DNA of 34,006 nucleotides from Bremia lactucae (lineage: Eukaryota; Oomycota; Peronosporomycetes; Peronosporales; Peronosporaceae): positions 556,774 through 590,779 of the forward strand of contig NW_027152016.1 of the NCBI RefSeq assembly GCF_004359215.1, given 5' to 3'. How positions within the stretch are numbered: the first letter of the stretch is position 1; every line of letters begins with the position of its first letter. Made by a program: the position numbers and the translations under genes. The notes beneath the pieces are model-generated. The model was not told the origin of the DNA, did no database searches, and worked only from the letters and a program-made list of their open reading frames with translations. Shown in pieces: positions 9,012 through 17,530 of this stretch.

Positions 9012-9305
9012 TTAGTAGGGCGTTGCGCCCCTACTGACCCCGACCGTTTTTTTAAGGTCCGCCTCGCTGCTGTGATTTCGCAACAACGTCGGACCCGTGA
9101 CCGTTGCCCTTTTTGCATTAGGTCCATATTTATGGTCAGTACCTCTCGGTACTGGGCGTGAAGCACTACGATTATTAGCATAGTGTCCTAACTTTTGACA
9201 GCGATTGCATTTTTCTGCAATCGCTTGTTGTTTGAAAAGCGAGGTCTCTCGCTTTCGATGTAAGAGAGGTCCATGTGCTCTGGACTTCCTAAATCGTGTC
9301 GTCAT
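9012..9305 (-). pseudogene. gag C-terminus with zinc knuckle, element C'
   Basis: Reads EKCNRCQKLGHYANNRSASR, a retroviral CCHC knuckle in which C-x2-C-x4-H is kept but the last cysteine is replaced. Element C keeps CYRCQKLGHYAHECSAPRP. The following basic region RVPRG/KYGPNAKRA is the nucleocapsid tail. No protease DSG motif follows. The knuckle would bind genomic RNA for packaging. Confidence 0.75.
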
Positions 9306-9309
9306 GGAG

Positions 9310-10062
9310 GACGATACGATGACGAACTAGCTTAAGCCTGTCTCAAGCTTAAAATCCTTCTATTCCGCAACGGATGTTGCTTCTTGAAGCGTATCCAGTC
9401 CCAAGCGGAACAGGTGGGTCTTTACGGGACCATCCGTAAGACCTTGCATGAACACCGTAATCAACGTGTGTTCTTGGACTATGTTATTTGTTATACAACT
9501 CGCTAAGAGTCGTATGTGCTGAAAATATGCGTGAACATCACGCTTGCCTTGCTTAAGTTTCAGAAGCTCTGAACGAGCTCTGAACTCAGCCCTTGGCGGT
9601 TCAAACGTCTGTTTGAGCCGGGCTTTAAAAGCCTATAGCGACCCAAAGACGTATGGGTCGCGCAACGTAAGGCTCAATGCCCAAGTTTTGGAGCGACCTG
9701 CCTAATCTGATTGAGCGAATGCGACTTGCATTTGCTCGTCGACGATGTGACGTGCCCTTAATGCATCGTCCAACTCGACAAACCATCTCAAGAGAGAGTC
9801 TTCTTCGACTCCCCTATACTTAGAGATGTCAATCTTTCAGGTTTCCGGACGACGCGTGTGCGTCATCCCAGGTACAGGGTTCTGTACTTGTTGTAACCTC
9901 AACAATTCTGCCTGTTGAGAGCCTTGCGGATTAAGCAAGGCTACCTTCTCCTTCGCCTCGTCATGTTCATGTGTATGAACTTGGCGATGATAAATAGAGG
10001 GCATCTTTGTCAAAATCGGACAGCATGGCCAAGATGGCATCGTTCCCTACGGTCGAACTCAT
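9310..10062 (-). pseudogene. gag, element C'
   Basis: The ATG on the minus strand is at 10062-10060 (MSSTVGNDAILAMLSDFDKD), at the same place as in element C (MSSTVGSDATLAMLSDLDRD). It is about 80 bases downstream of the LTR, which supports this start. A frameshift occurs after KDALY. Further pieces read HEHDEAKEKVALLNPQGSQQ and VPGMTHTRRPE. The main retrotrans_gag region (about 9500-9830) is broken by stops: remnants match WALGI, KARLKQTF and LKLKQGKRDVHAYFQHIRLL. Nothing else is coded here. Confidence 0.75.
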
Positions 10063-10124
10063 TCGTTTGACCGCACTCCTTTCTATGTCACTTAGAAAGG
10101 AGTAGCTATCACGCGAAACGGACG

Positions 10125-10142
10125 AACTACAAAGTGCTACCA
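10125..10142 (-). other. primer binding site, element C'
   Basis: Minus-strand TGGTAGCACTTTGTAGTT starts two bases (CC) after the LTR end. The TGG start pairs with a tRNA CCA end. The same site follows the LTRs of element C (TGATAGCACTTTGTAGTC) and element B (TGGTAGCACTCGTAGTC). Confidence 0.65.
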
Positions 10143-10144
10143 GG

Positions 10145-10582
10145 TGTAACGGAGCACTACTGACTTGTACTGTTTCAATAAAAGTCCACTTCGCACTGCC
10201 TCGGTGCGAGTGGTGCCTCACGTCAGTTCACGCACCTAGTACGTGCAAAGGAAGACTCTCTTTATAGCACTTGCTTAAAAGAGGTTGATAAAACCGTATT
10301 TAATATAATTAAGTTCTTCTGCTTCTGTCTATTAAGTACTAAATTAATTTTAAACTAATACAAAACATGTAATGAAGTCTTATCTGTCTTTTTCTTTTGC
10401 GTGCGTCCAGCGCTGACTGGACCGCGGAGAAAGTAGATATAATGGTGTATATCTACCAATAGATAAGCTTTTAGGAAATTACCACGTAAAGATATATTCT
10501 CCAAATATTCTCTACCTTTTAGATAATATACAATTAACAACCTTAAAGTGTTAATTTTCTTGTAACGATACACCCCGTTACA
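10145..10582 (-). repeat. 5' LTR of element C'
   Basis: Bounded by TGTAAC and GTTACA on the plus strand, about 438 bp. On the element's own strand it starts TGTAACGGGGTGTATCGTTACA, an imperfect palindrome, and ends AGTGCTCCGTTACA. It aligns with 26618-27051 along its full length at roughly 75-80 percent identity by eye. No target duplication is recognisable because the 3' LTR is absent. Confidence 0.85.
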
Positions 10583-10789
10583 CGTGTAGATCGGTTGATT
10601 CAAACTAAAATCAACCAATTAAAAGAATCACTGTCTTATCGCGTCAATATTACCAAAATTGGTAATATTGGAACTGTTAAGTCGAATTTGATAAAAGACC
10701 AAAAAATCTATTGATTTTCTCTTAAAGGAAATCGTATTTATTATTCCTCTTACCGAAAATAATATTTATGAAACGGAAACACCATTACA
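10583..10789 (-). repeat. inverted 5' part of an E-type LTR
   Basis: The reverse complement begins TGTAATGGTGTTTCCGTTTC and aligns with the first about 210 bases of the E LTR (TGTAATGGGTGTCCCGTTAC) and with 27396-27604. It shares the GGTAAGAGGAATAATAA, TTGGTAATATTG and AATTGGTTGATTT blocks. It directly abuts the C' LTR, so C' probably inserted into, or was joined to, this older LTR. Confidence 0.7.
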
Positions 10790-11021
10790 ATGTACTTACA
10801 GGGCTTTTTAAATATGACCTGAATGCCTTTAAGAAATTACCCCGTATTCACCTAACATATGCTCCAGCGCAATTAACAAATTGACGAAATTGACAACCAG
10901 AAATAATTCGGAGTGTACTACTTCAATAGCTTTTAAATGTCAAGTAAAATTTGACGCTTACAGATTTAATTAATACATCAACATTAAATTACGTAGCATC
11001 ATTGTTGTTTGTATTATCCTT
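10790..11021. other. AT-rich intergenic stretch
   Basis: No coding frame, repeat or RNA gene is recognisable. It lies downstream of the effector candidate (minus strand) and would hold its 3' untranslated region. Confidence 0.5.
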
Positions 11022-11447
11022 TTAGTTGTCATCTGTATTGAGCTTTTCCATGCCATTTTCAAGATCTATTCTCTTTCTTGCATCGGCTCTTTTTCTTCTT
11101 TTTGCTGCCATTGTTTTTTCAACTGGGTCTATCTCTCTTTTTACAGTCTCTGATTTGCTTGTAGCTCCTTTTGCGGTTGAAGCTGTATCAGTAATCTCTT
11201 TCGCGGCTTCTTGGAACAACTTCTCGTCTTCTTTGGAGAATTTGAATAGTTTGGAGCTGGAAAACATTCTCTCCTCAGATTTCGCAGATTTGCGCAGTTC
11301 TCCAGCTTTCAGGTATCTAGCAACTGGCGCGACTGGGATTGTGTCACGCATTTCCTGCTCTATATTAGCGGCTACGAGGAAAGCACTCGAATCTCCGAGG
11401 GAAATCGCAGACACAAAAATACTGCTAATCAGGAGCATACGCACCAT
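11022..11447 (-). CDS. candidate secreted RXLR-like/EER effector, 141 aa
   Basis: Intact minus-strand ORF from ATG at 11447-11445 to the stop at 11024-11022. Residues 1-26 form a signal peptide: short basic start (MVRM), hydrophobic core LLISSIFVSAISLG, likely cleavage near SSA or VAA (residues 22-27). Residues 44-47 are RYLK, one residue off the RXLR consensus. EER follows at 58-60. Both motifs sit at the positions usual for oomycete host-translocated effectors. The rest (61-141) is hydrophilic, Lys/Glu-rich and probably helical, with a basic cluster KRRKRADARKR at 116-126 that could be a nuclear signal. No WY fold is evident. In-frame codons upstream of the ATG are open but lack another ATG. 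The gene lies alone between retroelements. Expected role: secreted into the host; target unknown. The non-canonical RXLR leaves some doubt. Confidence 0.72.
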   Translation of the reverse strand: MVRMLLISSIFVSAISLGDSSAFLVAANIEQEMRDTIPVAPVARYLKAGELRKSAKSEERMFSSSKLFKFSKEDEKLFQEAAKEITDTASTAKGATSKSETVKREIDPVEKTMAAKRRKRADARKRIDLENGMEKLNTDDN

Positions 11448-11492
11448 GTCGCTCGTTGAAATAAGAAAGAAAGAGATCTTACTGAGACGGAA

Positions 11493-11510
11493 GCAAAATG
11501 ATAATGACTC
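11493..11510 (-). promoter_or_regulatory. oomycete initiator-like element of the effector candidate
   Basis: Minus strand reads GAGTCATTATCATTTTGC, centred about 55 bases before the ATG. The oomycete initiator consensus is roughly GCTCATTYYNCAWTTT; here TCATT and CATTTT are both present with a spacer one base shorter. Position and likeness are suggestive only; transcription start is not shown by the sequence. Confidence 0.4.
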
Positions 11511-11529
11511 GCTCCAATTAAAACTGTAG

Positions 11530-12310
11530 CGGTCTCTTGAAAACAAAAATTAAAATTAGACGAGTCATGCAATCGATTGCCACCAATGAAGTGGTGGTAG
11601 CCTTGTCGCAGTAGACCTAATGCGAAAAAGATTAGATTTTTTATGCAAGTTGTAAGGGATAGTGACGCTAACAATAGCAAGTATGAGCTAATATAACGAG
11701 ACTTTCGAAAAACTCCGATCAGGTGGAAGATCCAATACCATTTATCTTGCTTGAAATAGAATGGGGGACCTGACTGTGCGGTGACCATAGGCTTTGTTAG
11801 TTTGCAGTGGCTATCGGGCAATAAATATCTTATGATAGATAAAGAGTAGACATGACAGTCCTGTTTATCATACAAGAATGTCACTGTTTAGCAATTTGTG
11901 CCTCCCCCAACCGAAGTTTCTTAAAAAAAGAACGAGCGGATAACGTGATGCGCTGGCATGCGCGAATCCACTTTTATGGACAAGACGTGAGCGGGACGAC
12001 ATCCTCCCGTTCCTGGACGGAGATAAAGCCTTTTAGCGTAGGACACGTGGAAATCTTGACTTTTTCGTTGCGACAAATAGAGCCGGCATCTGATTCATAT
12101 AAATATGATGGCTTCTTTTTGCACGAAAATTAACGACACGTTTGCTTAACAAATAAGACAAAGCACAACATATTGAATATTTTGCAGCCAATATCACGTG
12201 CTTAGGTATTTAATAGACTCATTGCGCCATTAAGATATAAAGTAATGTCATATCGAACCATTGTACAAGCTCAACAATTGCTGTGGTCACAATATCGGAA
12301 GCAAGCCGAC
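11530..12310. other. intergenic region, no convincing gene
   Basis: A plus-strand frame 11852-12133 begins with ATG (MTVLFIIQECHCLAICASPN) and is 93 codons long, but has no recognisable domain, signal or homolog in the window. A minus-strand frame 11884-11429 overlaps the effector start and is judged chance. The stretch presumably includes the effector promoter. Confidence 0.4.
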
Positions 12311-12319
12311 AACTAATCG

Positions 12320-12910
12320 AGATGCCGTAAAAAAAACTTCCAGCAACTTTCTTGGACTGTTCGGAAATGGATGCGACATTCATGCGTTATTTCGCATCGC
12401 AAGCATTGAGCTGGAAAAAAGTTCAGATTAATTAAGACCATGTTTTTACCACCAGCTGCAGAAACGAAATTTCAAATATATACATCACGCTCATCGATAA
12501 TTGAAATCATCTGGAAGAGAAAATTGGGTATTCATGCGACGATTGAGCGACCAGATGACTTAACACCATGCGACAACACCAAAATATAGTTAGCCCCGGG
12601 AGTGATGACACAGCCATTTTAAAAAGTTGCGTTTTAACCAATATTGTGTCGACACACGCTTCACCACGAGAAATCAAAGCTCCATATATCCTTTTGCAAG
12701 GCAAACGATATTTTTACTTGCGCGTAAAGCATGAGATGCAGTTTTGAGGACAAGAAGTATCCTATAATAGCGTCATTGATATTGGAGATCCGCAAGGGAA
12801 TTTTAGATTTATATGCCCGATAAACAATTTAGGCAACAATAAAAGTATTATTTTGTCCCCAATGATGCAGCAAATGAAGTGCAAGCCACTAAGTAGGAGT
12901 GAAGTATGAA
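12320..12910 (+). pseudogene. broken gene of unknown function
   Basis: Consecutive plus-strand pieces in different frames read like one decayed protein. About 12350-12430 gives FGNGCDIHALFRIASIELEK. 12450-12587 gives PPAAETKFQIYTSRSSIIEI, then WKRKLGIHATIERPDDLTPC, ending at a stop. A shifted frame from 12568 gives IVSPGSDDTAILKSCVLTNI, then ASPREIKAPYILLQGKRYFY and LRVKHEMQF before a stop at 12731. The same frame resumes with SVIDIGDPQGNFRFICPINN to about 12909. I do not recognise the family, and it does not resemble gag-pol. It may be a relic of a host gene in the effector island. Confidence 0.45.
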
Positions 12911-13161
12911 AGTAGAATACCTTCACTCGTCTTTTTGGATCCTTTTGACAAATGATGTGGCTAGATTAAAACTAGACACTGTTTTATTCACGTTCGACTA
13001 GGGAAATATATTTAAACCAAATGTAATTAAATATAAACTTTATCCAATGATTGGATGCCATCTGTAGATGTGTATTCCTGCATGGCGAGCTTACTTTTTT
13101 AAATCGCAGATGATGTCTTGATCCCCTTAAATGCGAAAGCACATTAAGACACAAGGGTGGG
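12911..13161. other. intergenic, nothing recognised
   Basis: AT-rich, no open frame of note. It precedes the tandemly repeated end of the D' LTR. Confidence 0.4.
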
Positions 13162-13584
13162 TGTAGACAGGTGCTACTATAGCAGCCACGCTCTACTTAC
13201 GCACACACCTTTAGGCACAGTGAGAAGGCGGTTTGACCGTCTTCTCACACGTGCAGTGAGATTGTTGGTGGGCCCCTAAGCGACCTCACCCAACGAGCTA
13301 AGTACTTTAGTACAAGTGTCGTCACGGAAGCGGTAATCCGTCTTCACGTGCGCACTTCTTAAGTTGAAAGTTGTAGGTGGGCAAGTCTTTATGGGGGCAC
13401 GCTCTACTTAAGCACACACCCTAGCGCAGCGGAGAAGCTGTTTGACCGTCTAATTTCGTGTGCCGTGAGGTAATTGTGGTGGGCGCCTTAGCGACCTCAT
13501 CCAACGCACTAGGTACTCTGGTAAACGTGTCGTCACGGGAGCGGTGATTCGACTCCTCGTGCGCACTTGATAAGTAGAAAGTAG
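13162..13584. repeat. two-copy tandem repeat of about 210 bp inside the D' LTR
   Basis: Unit 1 (about 13162-13371) and unit 2 (13372-13584) share CACGCTCTACTTA.GCACACA, GGTTTGACCGTCT, TAGCGACCTCA.CCAACG and GTCGTCACGG.AGCGGT blocks in the same order. Element D has a single copy at 28473-28640. The units are roughly 75-80 percent identical by eye, so the duplication is not recent. Confidence 0.75.
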
Positions 13585-13902
13585 TTTGAGACCGATTTAA
13601 ATATAATCGCATTAAATATAAATTCCAATTTTTACCAAATTGAACTGTCATCTCTATTGATTACACTAATATGTTTTGCGAGCGTATCTCTATATATCTC
13701 GCGTAACGGATGACGCTAGGCGACATCCCTCCTAATGTGAATGCACCTATGTGCATCACATACACAAGGGTTGGTCACAAATGTGAACCACACTCAAGTG
13801 GTGGGTCTAATTACTTTATTTAAGAAATTGACCATCCCCTTGAGTACACCAAGTGTATTTAACGGGGACTGTGTAACATTAGGGCAACTTTAGCCAGTTA
13901 CA
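13162..13902 (-). repeat. 3' LTR of element D'
   Basis: Aligns with 28473-28946. On the minus strand it starts at 13902 with TGTAACTGGCTAAAGTTGCC, part of an inverted repeat closing at 13872 (TGTAAC...GTTACA). A purine-rich run precedes it on the same strand, which marks it as a 3' LTR of a minus-strand element. The far (left) end is uncertain and lies within the tandem repeat; TGTAGACAGG at 13162 is one possible terminus. Confidence 0.65.
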
Positions 13903-13921
13903 CTATCCACTCCCTTAAAGA
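13903..13921 (-). other. polypurine tract, element D'
   Basis: Minus strand CTTTAAGGGAGTGGATAG lies directly before TGTAAC of the LTR. The D copy has CTTAAAGAAGACGGGGTGG at the equivalent place (28947-28965). Purine-rich tracts next to the LTR start identify the 3' LTR and the strand of the element. Confidence 0.55.
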
Positions 13922-14004
13922 ACGAAGTTACATTTTAAACTTCGATAAAGTGGAAGGAAGAACTATGCTGCTTGACGCGCCGCTAAGTCTCTGATTCACT
14001 CTAG

Positions 14005-14999
14005 CGACCTCTGTTTTCATACACGGCGCCAAAGGTGCCACCTACATGGGCAACGTTGGAGGGTCGTCTGCGAAGACGCCCACTAACTCTTGCATTTAGC
14101 GCGCGCGCCGCGTTAACACGCCCTGCAGCGTCCAATGCCTTAGCTGAAACGCCGACCGCTACTGCTGCTGTCGCGTTAACGGGGCTTAAGGATTCATCCC
14201 ACTTAATCAGTGAGGATGTTGATCCGTCGCTCATTGTCGACTACAATGAGTCGAGACCGTTGCCGTCACCTCAAAGTAATGATGCGGACAAGGATCTCAC
14301 GAGGAAGGATGATGGCACATTATTGCCCATCCAAACTTCTATCATTGCTCATAACATGGAGACAGCAACACTTACGAATGCTGTCTCGTCGTCTGCGCTG
14401 GATAGCGCAGCGACGGTTATTGCGAGCGCTGCCCATAAAGGCGCAGCCGCTTCTCCGTTGGGTAAAACCACACCGTCTTTTGCTCAGACCATTATCCATA
14501 ATGGTTCTGACATAGAGGATTCTGAGCGTAACGCTCCGCCGACGACGCGTGAATGTGCTTAGTCGCTGTCACAAGCCAGCCGTATTAAACGTGGCTGTGT
14601 GACGGGTGGCATATCACTTATGCTCCCTCTCTCTGAATGGCCTCGTGTAAACGGGACAATAGCGTCGCTCAAAAAACGCGCTTTTCTAAATGCTCAAAAC
14701 TATTATGGTGTCATTAAATTATGGAAGACCCGGTCGTGTTGCGTTTAAATGAAACGCCCGACCAATACGAGGCGAAATTCTTGCGCCGCATTCATCCGCA
14801 TTCCGATGCGATGATACAGCGGTCGCAGCGAATTAATATCGCCCGCTTGCGTGTGAAAGAAATCATGGGCGGTACTGTACCCCCTGTTTCTTCTCACTAC
14901 GCTACTTCTGCTAGTCCATTTGAGACTAGCGAAGAGGCCTCAGCTGGTGCTCCTTTTCATAGGCAGTCACCAAGTAAATTCACCGTCTCCCTCATCTGA
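14005..14999 (+). pseudogene. antisense ORF of element D' (unknown protein)
   Basis: Plus-strand coding region between the minus-strand integrase and its 3' LTR, hence antisense to pol. Open from 14005 to a stop at 14562. No in-frame ATG occurs before 14356, so the start is lost or not ATG. Blocks include EDVDPSLIVDYNESRPLPS. A second frame, 14721-14999, begins with ATG (MEDPVVLRLNETPDQYEAKF) and reads LRRIHPHSD, INIARLRVKEIMGGTVPP. Element D has EDADPSLIVDYNES, EAKFLRRFQPHSE and LNFARLCVTDIMGGTVPP in the same order (29240-29620). Substitutions are conservative, so the plus strand was coding. No known domain is seen; the Ala/Thr-rich first part is probably disordered. Confidence 0.6.
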
Positions 15000-15060
15000 T
15001 CGCCGCTAGACTCACAGTCGGCGTCACCATCGTCTTCTTCGACGAATGGGGGTATGAGGC

Positions 15061-15528
15061 TCATTTGAGTCTACATACCGTTTCAGACGACCCACTTAAA
15101 ATACGGCGCGTCTTTATATACGAGGGAAGGGTGAGCCTATAATTTGAGTCACCAACCTCTATTACCACCTTAAAGGGCCCAATGAAACGGTGCAACAACT
15201 TCGTAGTACCTCCAGGTAGTACAAAAATTGCATTTTTAGGTAGGGTAGCAATACTTAATAGTACTTTTTCACCCACTTTAAAGCGTTCGTTAATTTTGAG
15301 ACCATTTCGGTCAGCATATTCTTTTTGCTTGTCCTGTGCGCTTGCCATCTCGTCACGGACTTTTCGTGTGATGGCTAATCGCTTAATCAAAAAGCGTTGA
15401 GCCTCGCTCACGCTTTTAGCATCAAACTCGCCTATGATACCGCCGAGAGGTCGGTCATAGGACGTAGTTTTATTGACCACTGCTAAACTGGCAGGGTCAC
15501 TAGGGAAAGTTCATGTCTTTAAGCTGAT
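15061..15528 (-). pseudogene. integrase C-terminal part, element D'
   Basis: Minus-strand frame of 139 codons, 15480-15061. It contains RKVRDEMASAQDKQKEYADR and NGLKINERFKVGEKVLLSIA, then LLHRFIGPFKVVIEVGDSNY with the GPF core, and LPSYIKTRR. This is the typical end of a Ty3 integrase; a chromodomain is not recognised. Upstream it reads NKTTSYDRPLGGIIGEFDAK. The integrase core is missing because the LTR of element B begins at 15531. That is consistent with B, or a larger unit containing B, having inserted in D'. Confidence 0.8.
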
Positions 15529-15530
15529 AG

Positions 15531-16015
15531 TGTAATGGGGCACACATCGGTTGGAGAACCGTTGTTGTGGTACATTTACTAAATGGGTAAAATACCCTTT
15601 ATCTAATTTTAAAATAGTTAGTTGCTTAAATCCCATTAAATATGGGCAATAATTATGTGGTCGCCGCCAGATATAAATCTGGGGCCGAAATCTATTTTAA
15701 ATTAGCTAGGGTAAGGTTTTTAGATTTAAATAATTAAATAAAGTGCAGTTCCTCATTGATCTTAAAGCGTTAAGTGCCTTCCTAAGGCTTGCGCATTGAT
15801 TTGTAAGAGATAGAAGCCTTTCTAAGGTATATCCTCTTGGGCACTAGTTGCCACTTGGCTTTACGAACCCCTGAATCCCTTGAACTAGGATTCCTTAAGC
15901 TTTAATAGCATGTACGACTCCCAGAGTTGTTAAACCCATAAGCTCAATAGAACTAAGTGACTCTCTGAGTCTGAGAGTCTTTCTCTGACTTTAGGAGCGT
16001 GATAGCTCCGCTACA
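15531..16015 (+). repeat. 5' LTR of element B
   Basis: Starts TGTAATGGGGCACACATCGG at 15531, directly after truncated D' integrase, and ends GATAGCTCCGCTACA. The end is defined by the primer site two bases later. About 485 bp. Apart from the terminal TGTAA..TACA it does not resemble the LTRs of C, D or E. Confidence 0.7.
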
Positions 16016-16017
16016 CC

Positions 16018-16034
16018 TGGTAGCACTCGTAGTC
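16018..16034 (+). other. primer binding site, element B
   Basis: TGGTAGCACTCGTAGTC follows the LTR end after two bases (CC). Nearly the same site follows the LTRs of C and C', so all three families probably used the same or a similar tRNA primer. I could not assign the tRNA. Confidence 0.6.
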
Positions 16035-16075
16035 AACCTACGCCTGAGTCTTTACAAGACTTATTTTTTACGACA

Positions 16076-17094
16076 GTGAAAGAGGTTCCAGAATTGTCAG
16101 AAGCGCAACGCGCCGCTTATGACAAGCTCAAAATCTTATTCGGGCTTGAGCACGTGGAATTTATTATTTCCCAGGGACCAGAGGTCCTGCATGCAAGGCT
16201 TGAAGCTTTCATGCGGTACAAAGCCTCCCTGATCGGTCAGGTACAGGACCCTTTAGCGGCATCTATGCCTACCCGGTACATCTCCGTACCTGACTCAGAG
16301 CCGAGGGCTCGCCCTCTAACTGTAAATGTAAAAAAAAATGAGGGAAAAGAGGGAGAAAATCTCCCTTTTTGAATTGAGCAAATGGAAATGTCCATTGATT
16401 ACGTCTTGTTCTTACCAGAAAGGCAAATGTGGCTATGGCCATGTCCAAACTTGGAGGTAGAGCCATAGAGTGGGCATTAATGTGCAGCACATCCATAAAC
16501 GACGCTTTCCCCTCATGGGATTCGCTGAAACAGCAAGTGACCAGCATGTTTGCACCGCCTGATCAGGCTTTTTGCATGCGAGCACGACTCCTAGCGACTC
16601 GGCAGGGTAAAAGAACCCTGGGGGTCTTTGTCCAGGAGTTGAGAACTCTCATTGCATCTATGCATCAAGACCCGGTGCAAGAGGCAATTGTAGTGACCTT
16701 TTTTATGGGGGGTCTCAATGAAGGCATTGCCCGGACGGAATTGTTCCGATCTCATCCGGCTACGTTCGAAGAGGCAGTTGCCATAGCGCTACGCGCCGAC
16801 TTTGACTTTAAGTCTGCCCGCGTTAGCACGCCTGTTTACCGAACAAGCTCTTCGAGCACATGGGTTCCGTCTAATAGAGCGGAACCTATGTTTATAAGCC
16901 TCGTTGAGGAAGGAGAAGAGGCTCTTCAAGCTGTGGAACAGCATAAGACCATCCGTAGATGTTATGTGCGCGAATGCACGAAACATTTACGCCCTGCCTG
17001 CCCACTTCGAAATTTGCGTAAAGCCCGAAAGAGCTCCAACTCCGACCTATACCAGAGATCTGGTACGGTGCGGGGAAACGTCGATACCCAGTAG
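16076..17094 (+). pseudogene. gag, element B (one frameshift)
   Basis: First frame to 16372 reads [20 protein letters not shown] and [14 protein letters not shown], with no ATG at its beginning. A second frame, 16429-17094, carries the retrotrans_gag region: IEWALMCSTSINDAFPSWDS, LKQQVTSMFAPPDQAFCMRA, RLLATRQGKRTLGVFVQELR and VVTFFMGGLNEGIARTELFR. A degraded knuckle CYVRECTKHLRPACPL follows, with the H-x4-C half intact and the first half altered. The two frames are joined by a frameshift at about 16375-16430. The product would be the capsid and nucleocapsid precursor. Confidence 0.8.
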
Positions 17095-17189
17095 ATGCGG
17101 GGCGCCCTTCTGGGGAAGACCTAGGCTCGGTTAAACCTCAAGGAGGTGAGAATAAATAGAACCTTGCCCCAATTAGCTTGGTGCTCATT

Positions 17190-17530
17190 TCGATTGTAAA
17201 GGGCTTTGGTAAGCCGTGGTCAATTTTAATTGACTCAGGAGTGTCTTGCAATTATGCTCGACGCCTTTCTATTGAGGGAAATCAACAATACGTGGAGGTA
17301 CTTAGAGCGCATGGAGATAATACAATAACACTGTTTGCTTAGGGACAGGGACTCGGGTCACTGTTCCCAAAGTTCCATTGAACTTAGGTATAAAGTTTCT
17401 GGACTTTGACAGTATGGAACGCTGTCTCGTCCTTGATTTGGATTCGAGATATGATCTCATTTGTTGCCTAGCAAAGGTGGGTCCATGACTCTCCAAAACT
17501 TTGCTAGGAATATTGCGCGTGGCGCCTAAG
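17190..17530 (+). pseudogene. aspartic protease remnant, element B
   Basis: A frame reads SIVKGFGKPWSILIDSGVSC then NYARRLSIEGN. The DSG triplet is the catalytic motif of retropepsins; the usual DSGAS has become DSGVS. The following stretch degenerates through stops (TLFA*). The second half (YDLILGMPWL in element D) is only faintly traceable as RYDLICCL in another frame at about 17450. The enzyme would have cleaved Gag-Pol. Confidence 0.7.

Larger units (their letters stand above)
8084..10582 (-). mobile_element. Ty3/gypsy element C', internally deleted, with 5' LTR
   Basis: Minus-strand element. From the right: LTR 10145-10582, primer site, gag, zinc knuckle, PR-RT spacer, first half of RT. 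RT is cut just after WEWLV at about 8084, and RNase H and integrase are absent. The protease is missing, with the same gap as in element C. The spacer to knuckle region (8402-9100) is about 97 percent identical by eye to 25135-25840 of C, whereas LTR and gag are clearly more divergent. Confidence 0.8.

Noticed and set aside
11026..11529. Plus-strand ORF of 167 codons
   Set aside because: It is the complement of the effector candidate. The minus-strand reading has a signal peptide, EER and an ATG start, while the plus reading is Ser/Leu-rich antisense.
11429..11884. Minus-strand ORF of 151 codons with hydrophobic stretches
   Set aside because: Overlaps the effector 5' end in another frame, has no recognisable domain, does not begin with ATG, and its residue composition looks random.
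14210..14515. Arg-rich plus-strand ORF
   Set aside because: Out-of-frame shadow of the D' antisense ORF; the frame at 14005-14562 is the one conserved in D.
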